Origin: Abelmoschus esculentus
Lineage: Eukaryota; Streptophyta; Magnoliopsida; Malvales; Malvaceae
DNA length: 64,000 nt
Assembly: GCA_035048815.1 (NCBI GenBank)
Contig: JAUCBN010000035.1
Location: forward strand, 12,474,501 to 12,538,500
Direction of reading: 5' to 3'
Part shown: positions 1 through 11,200 of the stretch, piece after piece
Numbering within the stretch: position 1 is the first letter of the stretch
Layout: each line of letters opens with the position of its first letter
Position numbers and translations under genes: made by a program
The notes under the pieces: model-generated
What the model was told of the DNA's origin: nothing
The model's database searches: none
What the model saw: the letters and a program-made list of their open reading frames with translations, nothing else

Positions 1-920
1 TTTGGAGAAGATGACGGCTCCACAAAGCTCGTCCAACATATCATCAAGTCTGGGAATAGGATGACGATACTTAATTGTAATCTGATTCACAGCTCTACAA
101 TCTACGCACATCCTCCAATACCCATCTTTCTTCGGCACTAACAGTACCGGAACAACACACGGACTCAGACTCTCTCGAATATAACCCTTGTCCATTAATT
201 TTGTCACTTGTCTTTGAAGCTCTTTCGTCTTTTCGGGGTTAGTTCGATAAGTCGGTCGATTTGGAATAGTAGCACCTGGGATAAAGTCAATCTGGTGCTC
301 AATGCCAAGAAGAGGTGGCAATCCCCTCGGTGTTTCTTCCGGAAACACATCCTTAAATTCCTGCAATAGGGAAACAATTGATGCAGGCAAATCAGAAGGA
401 AAGTCAGTCAATAAACAATAATCTTTAAACATTAAAATAAGCAAAGATTGGTGAGAGGAAAGACATTTCCTGATTTCTCGATTGCTTGCATAAACATTCA
501 TCTTTTTCTTCTCCTTTGCAGCTTCCTTACTCTTTTTTAAGGTTGCTTGATCTTCCATCACTTGACTCGGTGTCAAAGGAGCCAAAGTAATCTTCTTATC
601 TGCATGCATAAAAGAGTATCGATTTGTAAAACCATCATGCATTACCTTCTTGTCATATTGCCAAGGGCGTCCCAAAAGAAGGTGAGTAGCATCCATCGAC
701 ACAACATCACAAAGGACCTCATCCTTGTAACTTCCGATCGAAAACGGTATAACAACTTGTTTTGTTACTTTAAGTTCTCCCTCGTCATTCAACCATTGCA
801 ATTTGTACGGATTCGGATGCTTTGTTGTCTTGAGACCTAACCTGTCAACCATCACTGAACTAGCAACATTAGTACAACTACCGCTATCAATAATAACAAC
901 ACATACCTTATCTTGATTTT
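1..920 (-). CDS. pol: Element A protease and N-terminal reverse transcriptase (partial)
   Basis: Read on the minus strand, the frame from about 915 down to base 1 is open and encodes the aspartic protease followed by the first fingers/palm part of reverse transcriptase; the rest lies beyond the window. The protease active site reads IIDSGSCTNV (near 860-895), with the usual D-S-G triad. Further on come LLGRPWQYD, PGATIPNRP and VPKKDG, and the last residues read DELCGAVIFSK, just before the expected catalytic aspartate segment. The frame differs from that of the upstream gag because of a lesion near 915-930, so full gag-pol could not be made from this copy. The assignment to protease and RT is secure. 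Confidence 0.85.
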
Positions 921-924
921 GCAT

Positions 925-2130
925 CGCGTGTGAAATATATTCTCGCGTTGTTGTTCATCCTGAACCTGTTGCACACTCAGACTACGTTTAACAACCATAA
1001 TTTCCATTACCTTACCAGTCTCAGCAACTTCTAGGACATCCTCTTTATCATCTTCATCAGGGATCATGTGGTTCTTCTTCAGAATCTGACTCAATCTCTC
1101 CATCATCTCGCATCAACATAACCCTACGATTAGGACACTGGCTAGCAACATGTCCTCGACCAAGGCACTTAAAACATTGAATATCTCTCGATCTCTCTCG
1201 TACAACCACTTTTTGTTTACCATGCCCATTATCAGCAACGGGAGGCTTTGGCTTGCTGGACTCGCCTTGTTCTTGAATCCGAAGTGGCGCTTGTGGTGCT
1301 TGTTTCCTAGCATGGTTAGGGGTATATAATGGATTCGTAAAAGATTTAAATGGAGTAGTATTACCTCGAGTAGAAACTTTTCTACGTTGTTGTCGCTCAA
1401 TTTTCATCGCCATATGCACCATGTCATCCAATTCGACATAATGCTGCAATTCAACAACGTTAGCAATTTCAGAATTCAAACCTGCCATAAACCGAGCCAT
1501 AGTCGCCTCACGATCCTCAACTATGTTCGCACGCATCATGGACATCTCCATTTCCTTGAAATAGTCCTCGACGCTCCTATTGCCCTGTTTCAAAGTTTGT
1601 AATTTCTGAAATAAATCACGATGATAGTGAGAAGGAACAAACCGTTTCTGCATGATACGCTTCATTTCGTCCCATGTTCTCACTGGTCCTTCACCCGCAC
1701 GTCGTCGACTAAGCAGTAATTGATCCCACCACAATAGTGCATAGTCAACAAACTCCAAAGTTGCTAGTCGTACTTTCTTTTGTTCCGAGTAATTGTAACA
1801 CTCGAAAACGTGTTCAACTTTACTTTCTCATGTTAGATAAGCATCTGGGTCTGAACGTCCCTGAAAAGAAGGTATAGCAACTTTTATGTTAGAAATATTA
1901 TCATCAACTGCACGTCCTGGTCGTTGATTTGTCCGTGGTGATTGTTCGACGTTTTCATCAAGATTCTCATTTTGGACAGATTGGGAACCACCCCCATCTA
2001 TTCTATCCAAACGAGACTGAATAGGCTCCAATGCTTGGTCTAAAAGACGCTGCAAGGTTCGAGTAAAAGTTTGCATTTGCAAATCTGGTGGATTACTTCC
2101 ACCGGGACTACGATCGTCATTACTTGTCAT
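925..2130 (-). pseudogene. gag: Element A gag, disrupted
   Basis: The Gag polyprotein would form the virus-like particle and bind element RNA. The likely start is the ATG at 2128-2130 (MTSNDDRSPGG). The core Gag region carries FQGRSDPDAYL, YALLWWDQL and VPSHYHRDLFQKLQTL, and is followed by a CCHC zinc knuckle, CFKCLGRGHVASQC (about 1130-1175). Lesions: an in-frame TGA at 1828-1830 replaces the tryptophan codon seen in element K (a G-to-A change), there is a frameshift near 1060-1110, and another near 915-930 just before the protease. The organisation is otherwise collinear with K. It is a decayed copy and is unlikely to give full-length Gag. Confidence 0.85.
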
Positions 2131-2997
2131 TGCAGCAACGAAAAACAAGAAAAGAAAACTATCATGTTAAATAAACGAAATTTTAAAGTCCCTCACTACA
2201 CACACAACAAATTCTCGCAGATCACTCCAAAAGAACAATGCACTCAGCAAAGTAACACTCAGCGCTCGTGTTTCACTCGGGAATACTTGAATGGCTCTTT
2301 TGATTCCCCTTCTGTGCTCACACTCTCAAATGCCTTTTCCACTCGTTCTCTTGCAAACAGCTCTTTAAGGAACTAATCTGATCCTTCAAACTTGTTATCT
2401 GTGTCAAACTCCAAGATATATGTAACGGTGGTACAAACAAGAGTTAAAAGTGAATTAGGGTCTGTTTAGATGACACAAAGGCTGGAAAATAAAGAAAACA
2501 AACAAAAAGCAAGGTTGGATAGTAAAACAAAAGAAAAACAATGCTAGAAAGTAAAAAAGAAAGAAAAACAAGGCTGAAAAAAAAACAAAAGGAAAACAAG
2601 AATAAGGCTGGAATTAATGAAGAACAAAGTGAATTAAGGCTGGAAATGAAGTACTTACTGCATTAGAAATGCTTACCACAATCCTATCACCGAACAAACA
2701 AGAACACGTCGTTTTAAGTGATTTAGAAGCATTCCATGGTAAACGTAAGCATCCTTCATCATTTTTGTGGTCAAACAGCACATATAAACATGAAAATACA
2801 CTAAATATATAAATGTGATTTTTTTTTCAAATTTTTTCGAATTTCTTTGTTGACTTTGTCTTTTCTAGTCAAACTTTGACTTTGACTTTCTTTTTTTTGC
2901 AGAATTTCGAATTTTTTTTCTTTTTTTTTTCTTTTGTTGTTTTTGATATATGTAGTGTAGAAAGTGCTAATATCCAACCAAAGCTCTGATTACCATA
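2131..2997 (-). other. Element A 5' leader and primer binding site
   Basis: This non-coding stretch lies between gag and the 5' LTR. The primer binding site occupies 2983-2995, which reads TGGTAATCAGAGC on the minus strand. It lies two bases from the LTR and resembles the initiator tRNA-Met site TGGTATCAGAGC with one extra A. An A-rich run on the element strand (T-runs at about 2820-2940 on the plus strand) follows. A GGGAAT/ATTCCC inverted repeat (2279-2308) lies about 150 bases upstream of the gag ATG and also occurs in elements K and B. No gene is seen. Confidence 0.75.
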
Positions 2998-4456
2998 TGA
3001 TATTTGGGGTTTCGTTGCTTCAAGAACAACGATCCTTGTTTGAAACGGATCTAGGATAATAGCAAGCAAGTCTCTGCAATAAACACAACATTATGGATGT
3101 TAGAATGATGTTAAAACAATAAGAAAACAAAGAAAAAAAATTGAAACAAAGAAGAAAAGGGATGAAGGAATTCTGGCAGTTTCTGGAGGTTAATGAAGAT
3201 GAAATGCTCCGAGGGCTTTCATGGAAGCATTAAAACGTCCAAAATGGAAGAATTGGATGTTTAAGTTGCTGGGAAATAACAACGACGTTGAACTCGAAAG
3301 AACCCGAACAATATACTGAGCGAACCCGAAATCGAATACGTTCTTCGTCAACGGACTTGGACCCTCTAGATAGCGTTCTAGGAACCCGAAGTATCAAGGA
3401 TTTGACACACTCAAACAAAGTCTGAATTTGTCAAGAAAAGTTCAATGAAGAACTGAAATTGAGAGAAAATCTCACAAGTGATTTTATTCATAAAATGTCT
3501 AACCTTTTCTTTACAAAATTAAGTAAATATATAGGAATAAAGGAGAAGTTGGCCAAATTTGAATTTGTGGCCTTAATTCAAACGAAAATTAAAATTTAAA
3601 TGCTCAAATAACTTCTCCTAGGCTCCTAATATCCTTAGCCACATGTTTTGGCACTTAAAACACATTAACATGTTTTTAATGTTTGAATTTGAATAAGAAA
3701 CCACTCATTCTTATCCAATGTTGCTGATTGGTCTTCAAAGCAAGGGCCTTGTTTGGCTTGCTTGCTTTTGGACGCCCAAGCTTGTGGAAAAGGGTGCTAT
3801 ATGGGCCCCACATGCATGGCACATGCGTAGGACACCTGCTCTTCGTGTACGATAGGTTTCAGCTGCTGTAGGTCACTTCAACTTGAGTTGAGTTGAGCTG
3901 AAAATGGACATGAGCTGAAACAAACTAGCTAAGAGTGTTAGGAGCTACATGGAGCTGGGAGCTAAGCCTCTGAGCTACCCCGAGCTAAGGTGAGCTGCGT
4001 GCACACCATTGAGCTTCTTCTGAGCTAAATATAATCCACTTGAGCTGGTATTGAACTGCATACGCTCTCCTGACCTGGAGATAAGCTGGGTATGCCCACT
4101 TGAGCTAAGGTTCTCCTAAGTACCTATATTAGAACAAGGCAAACATATCTAAAAAGCCTTGTAGTCTTATTTTAACCATACAAACACACTTAAAACCAAA
4201 TGCAAACATAATTAACATAGTATATACATAAGTAAACACACATACTAATATATATACCTAAATATGTCACATATCAGCATGCAACACATTATAAACAACA
4301 TATTCTAAGGCATGAACATTCTCAAATGAATCTGAAATGTTAGCACAAGTAAGGAGAAGAGCTTCCCTGTATTTCTTTGCCTTAGAACGTGTGATAGGTC
4401 CTGGTGGTAAGACCTCCGGATCAACCTGTTGAACTGGACATGATGTGCTCACATCA
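2998..4456 (-). repeat. 5' LTR of element A (1459 bp)
   Basis: The LTR begins TGATATTTGG next to the primer site and ends CTCACATCA, giving TGAT/ATCA inverted ends. It contains a cluster of GAGCT words at about 3880-4100. The minus strand of 4267-4456 encodes a tail with PGPITRSKAKK, equivalent to the last residues of element K's polyprotein. In this 5' LTR the tail is an orphan duplicate of the coding end in the missing 3' LTR. Confidence 0.85.
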
Positions 4457-4741
4457 CGCGTTGTGCCCAATAGATTTCTTTCGCACTAAGCAGGCTATCA
4501 AGCTCGTTTTTGGTAGATATAAAATTATTGATGTCAGCATCTGAAAGTTGTCGCTTGAGCCACATTTATAAAGTCAGTTAACTGGTTAATACGTTCATAT
4601 GACTTGATACGTTTGTTTGTTTTCCAAGATTCTAGAAAACTACCAATTTCATGAAGTTTAACAATTATTGTGCTGGATGGGTTAGACCAAATCTCTCTAA
4701 TCCGAGAAGAGACTTCCAGGTTATCAGCCCAACAATTCTAA
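4457..4741 (-). pseudogene. LINE ORF2 fragment (endonuclease-RT linker)
   Basis: Translated on the minus strand, this 285-base piece gives NCWADNLEVSSRIREIWS, and after one frameshift (about 4530) ISTKNELDSLLSAKEIYW. This pattern is typical of the region between the endonuclease and reverse transcriptase of plant L1-type LINEs. The reading runs up to the end of element A's LTR, so A probably inserted into this LINE. The other side is replaced by an LTR fragment at about 4742. No start, stop or catalytic motif is present. Identification is from the linker pattern alone. Confidence 0.6.
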
Positions 4742-4852
4742 TAGCCTTGAATAAATAGATTTCCCATGGCCTCATGGAATTTCTGGGTTTTAGCACGAGT
4801 CATTGGTCCAATAGGAAATTCTTCTGATTCATTGTTGGTTGTGATCATATCA
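4742..4852 (-). repeat. Terminal fragment of a family C LTR
   Basis: These ~111 bases match the ends of the C-type LTRs at 54254-54364 and 61349-61459. They finish TGTGATCATATCA, the LTR terminus. The minus strand reads FPIGPMTRAKTQKFHEAMGN, the LTR-encoded tail of a CRM-like polyprotein. The satellite starts directly at the LTR end; the same junction recurs at 54364/54365. Confidence 0.8.
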
Positions 4853-5571
4853 TTGAATGTATACCGTGATCGATGACCCCTCTCTTTGACTGTACCTTGC
4901 AATGAATGACCCCTCTCTTCGAGTGCATGTCATAATGCACGGTCCCTTTCTTAGAGCATATACCGTGATGGACGACCCTCTCTCTGAGCGTATGTTGTGG
5001 TGAATGAAACCTCTCTTCAAGCGTATATCATAATGAATGGTCCCTCTCTTTAAGCGTATGGCGTGATGAACGGCCCCTCTCATTGAGCATAATCCCGATG
5101 AATGACCCCTATCTTTGAGTGCATGTCTTGGTGAACGTCCCTCTCTTTGAGGGTATACCGTGATGGACAACTACTCTCTTTGAGCGTATACCGTGATGGA
5201 CAACTACTCTCTTTGAGCGTATGTCGCAATGAATTACCCCTATCTTCGAGTGCATGTCATAACAAATAGTCCCTTTCTTAGAGCGTACACCGTGATGGAT
5301 GTCCATTCTCTTTGAGTGTATGTCGCGATGAATGAACCCTCTCTTCGAGTGTATGTCATAATGAACAGACCCCTCTCTTTGGGCGTATGTCGTAGTGAAT
5401 GACCCCTCTCTTCGAGAGCATGTCATAATGAATGGTCCCTCATTTTGTGCGTATGCCGTGATAGACGACCCCTCTCTTTGAGCATATTTCACGATGAATG
5501 ACCCCTCTCTTCGAGTGCATGTCATAATGAATGGTCCCTTTCTCAGAGCGTATATCATGATGAAATACCCA
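4853..5571. repeat. 99-bp satellite, block 1
   Basis: Tandem array of 33-bp subunits in the order S1-S2-S3 (99-bp period). The subunit cores are GCGTATGTCGCGATGAATGA (S1), GTGCATGTCATAATGAACGG (S2) and GCGTATACCGTGATGGACGA (S3), each followed by a CCCTCTCTT-like linker. The block joins a C-type LTR end on the left and a B-type LTR on the right. Minus-strand frames of up to 149 codons are fortuitous products of the 33-base period. Its middle resembles 15640-16110 and 54540-54990. Confidence 0.9.
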
Positions 5572-6238
5572 ATCTTTGATTGCCTGGACCTTAGAATGCA
5601 AGCAAGCCTTGTATCACGCTTGTTTCCTAAACAAAAGAATGTTAAAAGATGCTAGAAATAAGATTAGGATGATTCAAGAAGGGGTTATGGTGTACGGGAT
5701 GTTGATGGTTGATTAAGGAAGGAAATAGAGGTGTTTAAGTAATGTAAATGATATGAAGGAAATTGAGCTCACTTTGGATTCATGAACTGGAATGAAGCTA
5801 GCATCCGCCTCATTGCGCTGCCTAGGAGTGTTTGGTACATTTTAGTGCTGATCGGAAGCTGGTAAGTGTCTCAAACAACGATTCTTTGTTTTGAGCGCAA
5901 ATGGTGCATTCGAGCTAAAACAGAGCTGGCCAATAGTCCCTTAAGTTGTGTTTAACATAACCTGCAAATAAACAACTTAAACTAAAAAGTATGATGTTAC
6001 TAAACATGTGTTGAATATTAATAATGCATAATATAAGCTAGATAAAGCTGTGGTTCAATACCAATTACTAAGTTATCAATAGTAATACAAGGAAATAAAC
6101 ATTATAGGTATATAATATGAGATAGCAAGCGAGTGTAGCACATGAATTGAATAAATAAAGAAGATTAAGTAGAACTCCCTGATTGGACTTGTGTGACTTA
6201 GGGTACGGGCAGAATTAAGGTTGGGTGTGCACATATCA

Positions 6239-6256
6239 TCCCCTCCTTCTTTTGGG
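6239..6256 (-). promoter_or_regulatory. Polypurine tract of B copy 1
   Basis: On the element strand this is a purine-rich run, CCCAAAAGAAGGAGGGGA, directly before the LTR. It would prime plus-strand DNA synthesis. As in element K it is also coding, reading PKEGGDD across the LTR border in the frame that continues into the LTR. Confidence 0.75.
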
Positions 6257-6422
6257 TGATTTGTCCTCAAATCGAACCCCTTAGTGTTGGAATCTCCCTT
6301 AGCAATGGGAATAACATGGTTTTTCCGTGCATAGCCTTCTAACGCCTTGATTTTTTGAAAAGAAGATCGGAACTTTTTGGCTTCTTTTGGTTTAGAAAAT
6401 TCAAAAGTGATCATGGGATGTC

Positions 6423-8136
6423 TCAAAGACATTCCCTAATCAACTTGATGCTGTCGGACGCCTTTTCTTCCTTAGGTCTTCCTTCTTTAAGCTTGGTTTG
6501 GATATTCTCTTGTTTCCAAGCCTCCACACATTGTTTCATCAAAATCTTGTCACTTTGCACTTGTTTTGGCGTCGTAGGTGTGAGCACTATCTTCTTGCCT
6601 CCATGCTGAAGATGAACTGATTGGTGTAACAATCATGCATCGTTCTTCGATCATATTGCGATGGCCTCCCTAGTAAAATGTGACTTGCGTGCATAGGAAC
6701 TACGTCGCATAAAACCTCATCCTTATATGAACCAATAGTGAAAGGGACAAGAACCTGTTTGGTGACCTTTAATTCCCCCGAATCATTGAGCCATTGGAGT
6801 TTATATGGGGCTGGATGCTTTAAAGTTTTGAGGCCGAGTTTATCCACCATAAGAGTGCTGGTCACATTGGTGCAGCTTCCACCATCGATTATCATAAAAC
6901 ACACTTTGTTGTTAATATAACACCTAGTGTTAAATATGTTCTCTCGTTGCTCCTCTTCATCTGCCATTTGGGTGTTTAAAAGCCTTTTAACAACCATAAG
7001 TTGTCCTTCAACTGCAGGGGTGAATTCTTCTTCTCCTCTTTTTCAGATTCTTCCAAAACTTCTTCCTCATTATCCGATGCAATCTCTCTATTTTCCAGCA
7101 ACAACATAGTGTTTTTATTTGGACATTGGCTAGCAATATGGCCATGCCCTAAGCACTTGAAACATTTGATCTCTCGGGATCGTGTGGATACTTCTTGTTG
7201 CTTTCCTCGAACATTCTCCACCATAGGCTTGGTTTTGGACATTTCAGCCTATTCTTTGCCTTGGGAAGGAGTATTTCTCCGAGGTGTGTTTGGACTCCAT
7301 TTAGGGCCTGCATTAGTACCAACTCTAGAAGATGATCTCTTGCGTTATTGCCTCTCAATTTTGATAGCCATATGCACCATGTCCTCAATTTCAATGTAGT
7401 GTTGTAATTCCACTACATCAGCAATCTCTTTATTAAATCCGGACAAGAACCTTGCCATGGTGGCTTCACGGTCTTCATCCACACTTACTCGAATCATGGC
7501 TATCTCCATCTCTTTGAAGTAGTCTTCCACGCTTCTACTTCCTTGTTTAAGATTCTGCAACTTATAATAGAGATCACGGTGATAATGAGTAGGCACATAA
7601 CGTTTCCTCAGAATACCTTTCACTTCTCTCCAAGTATTGATAGGTCGTTCACCATTGCGTCTCCTTGTTGATCTTAGTTGATCCCACCATACAAATGCGT
7701 ATTCAATAAATTCTAAGGCTGCCATACGCACCTTCTTTTGCTCGGAATAGTTATGGCATTCAAAGATGTGCTCCACTTTGCTTTCCCAGTCCAAATATGC
7801 CTCTAGGTCTGATTTTCCTTGAAAAGGAGGGATGTTAACTCGGATGCTCTCAAAATTGTCATCCAATTGGCGATGGTTCCTTGCATTGTTCCGAACAGAA
7901 ATGACATCTTTTCCATCACTCTCTTCAATCTCATGTTGCATGGGATGCCTTCTATGATTTTGTCCATCTTGTCCCCTTAGACGTCCTTCACTAGACTCCT
8001 CAATACGGTCCATCCGCTCATGAATTGGTTCTAACTCAGCACGTAAGAGCTTTTGCAATTCCCTTATTAGAGCTTGTGTTTAGAGGTTTTGGGCTGGTCG
8101 TTCTTCCCGATTGTTTTCATTTGAGTGTTTCGACAT
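6423..8136 (-). pseudogene. gag: Family B gag-protease, copy 1
   Basis: The likely start is the ATG at 8134-8136 (MSKHSNENNREERP), soon followed by a TAA. The main Gag frame then runs from 8058 to 7345 with FQGKSDLEAYLDWESKVEHI, YAFVWWDQL and VPTHYHRDLYYKLQNL. A zinc knuckle, CFKCLGHGHIASQC, lies near 7120-7165. After frame changes the protease reads MIIDGGSCTNV (about 6870-6905), with D-G-G in place of the canonical D-S/T-G. A similar D-G-G occurs in element K, which is otherwise intact, so it need not mean loss of function. The end of the protease (TPKQVQSDKILMKQ) leads straight into the 3' non-coding end. Several stops and frameshifts mark this copy as dead. Confidence 0.8.
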
Positions 8137-8259
8137 ATTGTTAGTATGAATAAAAGAAACAAAAGTTTAAGGACCTCACCAATTGACACACACAAAATCC
8201 TCACGGTCAATCCAAGGAAAATAAATATGGCACTCAATTCACTCGTGTTTACACTCGGG

Positions 8260-11200
8260 GTGTGCTGCGATGAATGACCCCTCTCTTCGAGTGCATGTCA
8301 CAATGAACGGTCCCTATCTTTGAGCAGGTGCCGTGATAGATAACCCCTCTCTTTGAACGTATGTCATGATTAATGACCCTTATCTTCGAGTGCATGTCAT
8401 AATGAACGATCCCTCTCTTTGAGCGTATACTATGATGGTCGACCCCTCTTTTTGAGCGTATGTCACGATGAATGACCCCTCTTCGAGTGCTTGTCATAAT
8501 GAATGGTCCCTTTTTTGAGCATGTGTTGTGGAGAATGACCCCTCTCTTCGAGCATATGTCATAATGAACGGTCCCTCTCTGTGAGTGGGTGCCATGATTG
8601 ATGACCCCTCTCTTTGAGCGTATGTCGCGATGAATGAACCTTATCTTCGAGTGCATGTCATTATGAATGGGCCCTTTTTAGAACGTATACTGTGATGACT
8701 AACCCCGCTCTTTAAGCGTATGTCGCGGTGAATGACCCATCTCTTCGAGCATATATCATAATGAACAACCCCTCTCTTTGAGAGTATACCGTGATGGACG
8801 ATCCCTTTCTTTGAGTGTATGTCGCGATGAATGACCCCTCTCTTCAAGTACATATCATAATGAACGGTCCCTTTCTTTAAGTGTATACCGTGATGGACAA
8901 CCCCTCTCTTTAAGCGTATGTCGTGATGAATAACCCCTCTCTTCGAGTGCATATCATAATGAACGGTACTTCTCATAGAGCATATACGTTGGCCGATGAC
9001 CCATTTCTTTGAGCGTATGTTGCGATGAATGACACATCTCTTCATGTGCATGTCAAGGTGAATGTTCCCTGTCTTTGAGCGTACATCGTGATGGATGACC
9101 CTCTCTATGAGCGTATGTTGCGATGAATGACCCTTCCCTTCGAGTGAATGTCATGGTGAGCGGTCCCTCTCTATGAGTGTATACCATGATGGACGACCCC
9201 CCTCTTTGAGCGTATGTCACGATGAGTGACCCCTCTCTTCGAGTGCATGTCATAATGAACGGTCTCTCTCTTTGAGCGTATAACGTCATGAACGAACCAT
9301 CTCTTTGAGCGTATGTCGCAAAGAATGAGACCTTTCTTCGAGTGCATGTTATAATGAATGGTCCCTTTCTTAGAGCGTATACCGTGATCGATGAGCCCTC
9401 TCTTTGAGCGTATGTCGCGGTAAATGACCCCTCTCTCCGAGCATATGTCATAATGAACAGTCCCTCTCTGTGAGCGGGTGTCATGATAGATGACCCCTCT
9501 CTTTGAGCGTATGTCACGATAAATGAACTTTATCATCGAGTGCATGTCATAATAAATGATCCCTCACTTTGAGCGTATACTATGATGGATGACCCCTCTG
9601 TTTGAGCGTATGACTCGATGAATGATACCTCTCTTCGAGTGCATGTCATAATGAACGGTCCCTTTCTTAGAGCGTATACCGTGATGAATGAACCCTCTCT
9701 TTGAATGTATGTCGGTGAACGACCCCTCTCTTCGAGCATATGTCATAATGAACGGTCCTTCTCTTTTAGAGTATACCGTGATGGACAACCCCTCTCTTTA
9801 AGCGTATGTTGGGATAAATGACCCATCTCTTCGAGTGCATGTCATAATGTACGGTCCCTTTCTGAGAGTGTATAACGTGATGGACGACCCCTCTCTCTGA
9901 GCGTAAGTCGCAGTGAATGACAACTCTCTTCAAGCGTATGTCATAATGAACGATTCCTCTATTTGAGCGAATGTTGTGATGGATAACCCCTCTCATTGAG
10001 CGTATGTCGTGATGAATGACCCCTGTCTTCCAGTGCATGTCATGGGGAACGGTCCCTCTCTATGAGCGTATACCGTGATGGACAACCCCTCCCTTTGAGC
10101 GTATGTCGCGATGAGTGACCCCTCTCTTTGAGCGTATGTCGCATTGAATGACCCCTCTCTTCGAGTGCATGTCATAATGAACGGTCCCTCTCTTTGAGCG
10201 TATACCGTCATGGACGACCCCTCTCTTTCAACGTATGTCGCGATGAATTACCCCTCTCTTCGAGTGCATGTCCTTATGAACGGTCCCTTTCTAAGAGCGT
10301 ATACCGTGATGGACGACCCCTCTATTTGAGTGTATGTCACGGTGAATGACCCTTTCCTCGAGCGTACATCATAATGAAAAGTCCCTCTCTTTGAGCGTAT
10401 GCCATGATGGACGACCCCGCTCTTTGAGCGTATGCCGCGATGAATGATCCCTATATTCGAGTGCAAGTCATAATGAACGGTCCCTCTTTTTGAGTGTATG
10501 GCTTGATGGACGACCCGTCACTTTGAGCGTATGTCGTGATGAATGACCACTCTTTTTGAGTGCTTGTTATGGTGAACGGTCCCTTTCTTAGAGCGTATAC
10601 CATGATGGACGACCATTCTCTTTGAGCGTATGTCGCGATGAAATACCCCTTTCTTCGAGTGCATGTCATAATGAAATGTTCCTTTCTTAGAGCGTATATC
10701 ATGACGGACGACCCCTCTCTTCGAGCATATGTCGCGGTGAATGACCCCTCTCTACAAGCGTATAACATAATGAACAGTCCCTCTCTTTGAGAGGATACCA
10801 AGATGGACGATCCCTCTCTTTGAGCGTATGTCGCAATGAATGACCCCTATCTTCGAGTGCATGTCATAATGAATGGTCCCGTTCTTAGAGCGTATTCCAT
10901 GATGGATGGTCCATCTCTTTGAGCGTATTGCGTGATAGATGATCCCTCTCCTTGAGCGTATGTGGCGATGAATGACCCTTATCTTTGAGTCCATGTCATA
11001 TTGAACGGTGGTTCCTCACTTTGAGCATATGTCGCGATGAATGACCCCTTTGTTCGAGCGTCATATGTCATAATGAATGGTCACTCTCTTTGAGCGTATA
11101 CCATGATGGACGACCCTTCTCTTTAAACGTATATCGCGATGAATGACCCCTCTCTACAAGTGCATGTCCTAATGAACGGGCCCTATCTTAGAGCATATAC

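Larger units (their letters stand above)
1..4456 (-). mobile_element. CRM-like Ty3/gypsy element A, cut by window edge
   Basis: This is the 5' part of a minus-strand LTR retrotransposon. Read from right to left it has an LTR (2998-4456), a primer binding site, a non-coding leader, gag, protease and the start of reverse transcriptase, and then runs off the window at base 1. The 3' LTR is outside the window. Layout, primer site and gag sequence match element K at 24257-32471, but A has nonsense and frameshift lesions in gag, so it is older. The base run next to the LTR end (CGCGT, 4457-4461) should be one copy of the target duplication. The element sits inside a LINE fragment (4457-4740). Confidence 0.9.
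5572..8259 (-). mobile_element. Family B element copy 1 (gag-protease only, truncated)
   Basis: This minus-strand element consists of a left-truncated 3' LTR (5572-6238, ending GCACATATCA), a polypurine tract (TCCCCTCCTTCTTTTGGG on the plus strand from 6239), a short internal end, protease, gag and a leader. It stops at about 8259, where satellite begins. The 5' LTR and primer site are absent. There is no reverse transcriptase, RNase H or integrase between protease and polypurine tract; only about 200 bases separate them. The same gap is seen in copy B2 (42096-47828), so the short structure is a family trait rather than a private deletion. Confidence 0.85.

Noticed and set aside
4850..5558. 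Minus-strand frames of 106-149 codons as genes
   Set aside because: They are periodic translations of the 33-base satellite subunits, overlap each other in several frames and have no start context.
8290..8330. CENP-B-box-like site in the S1/S2 subunits
   Set aside because: TTCGAGTGCATGTCA fails the required positions of NTTCGNNNNANNCGGGN.
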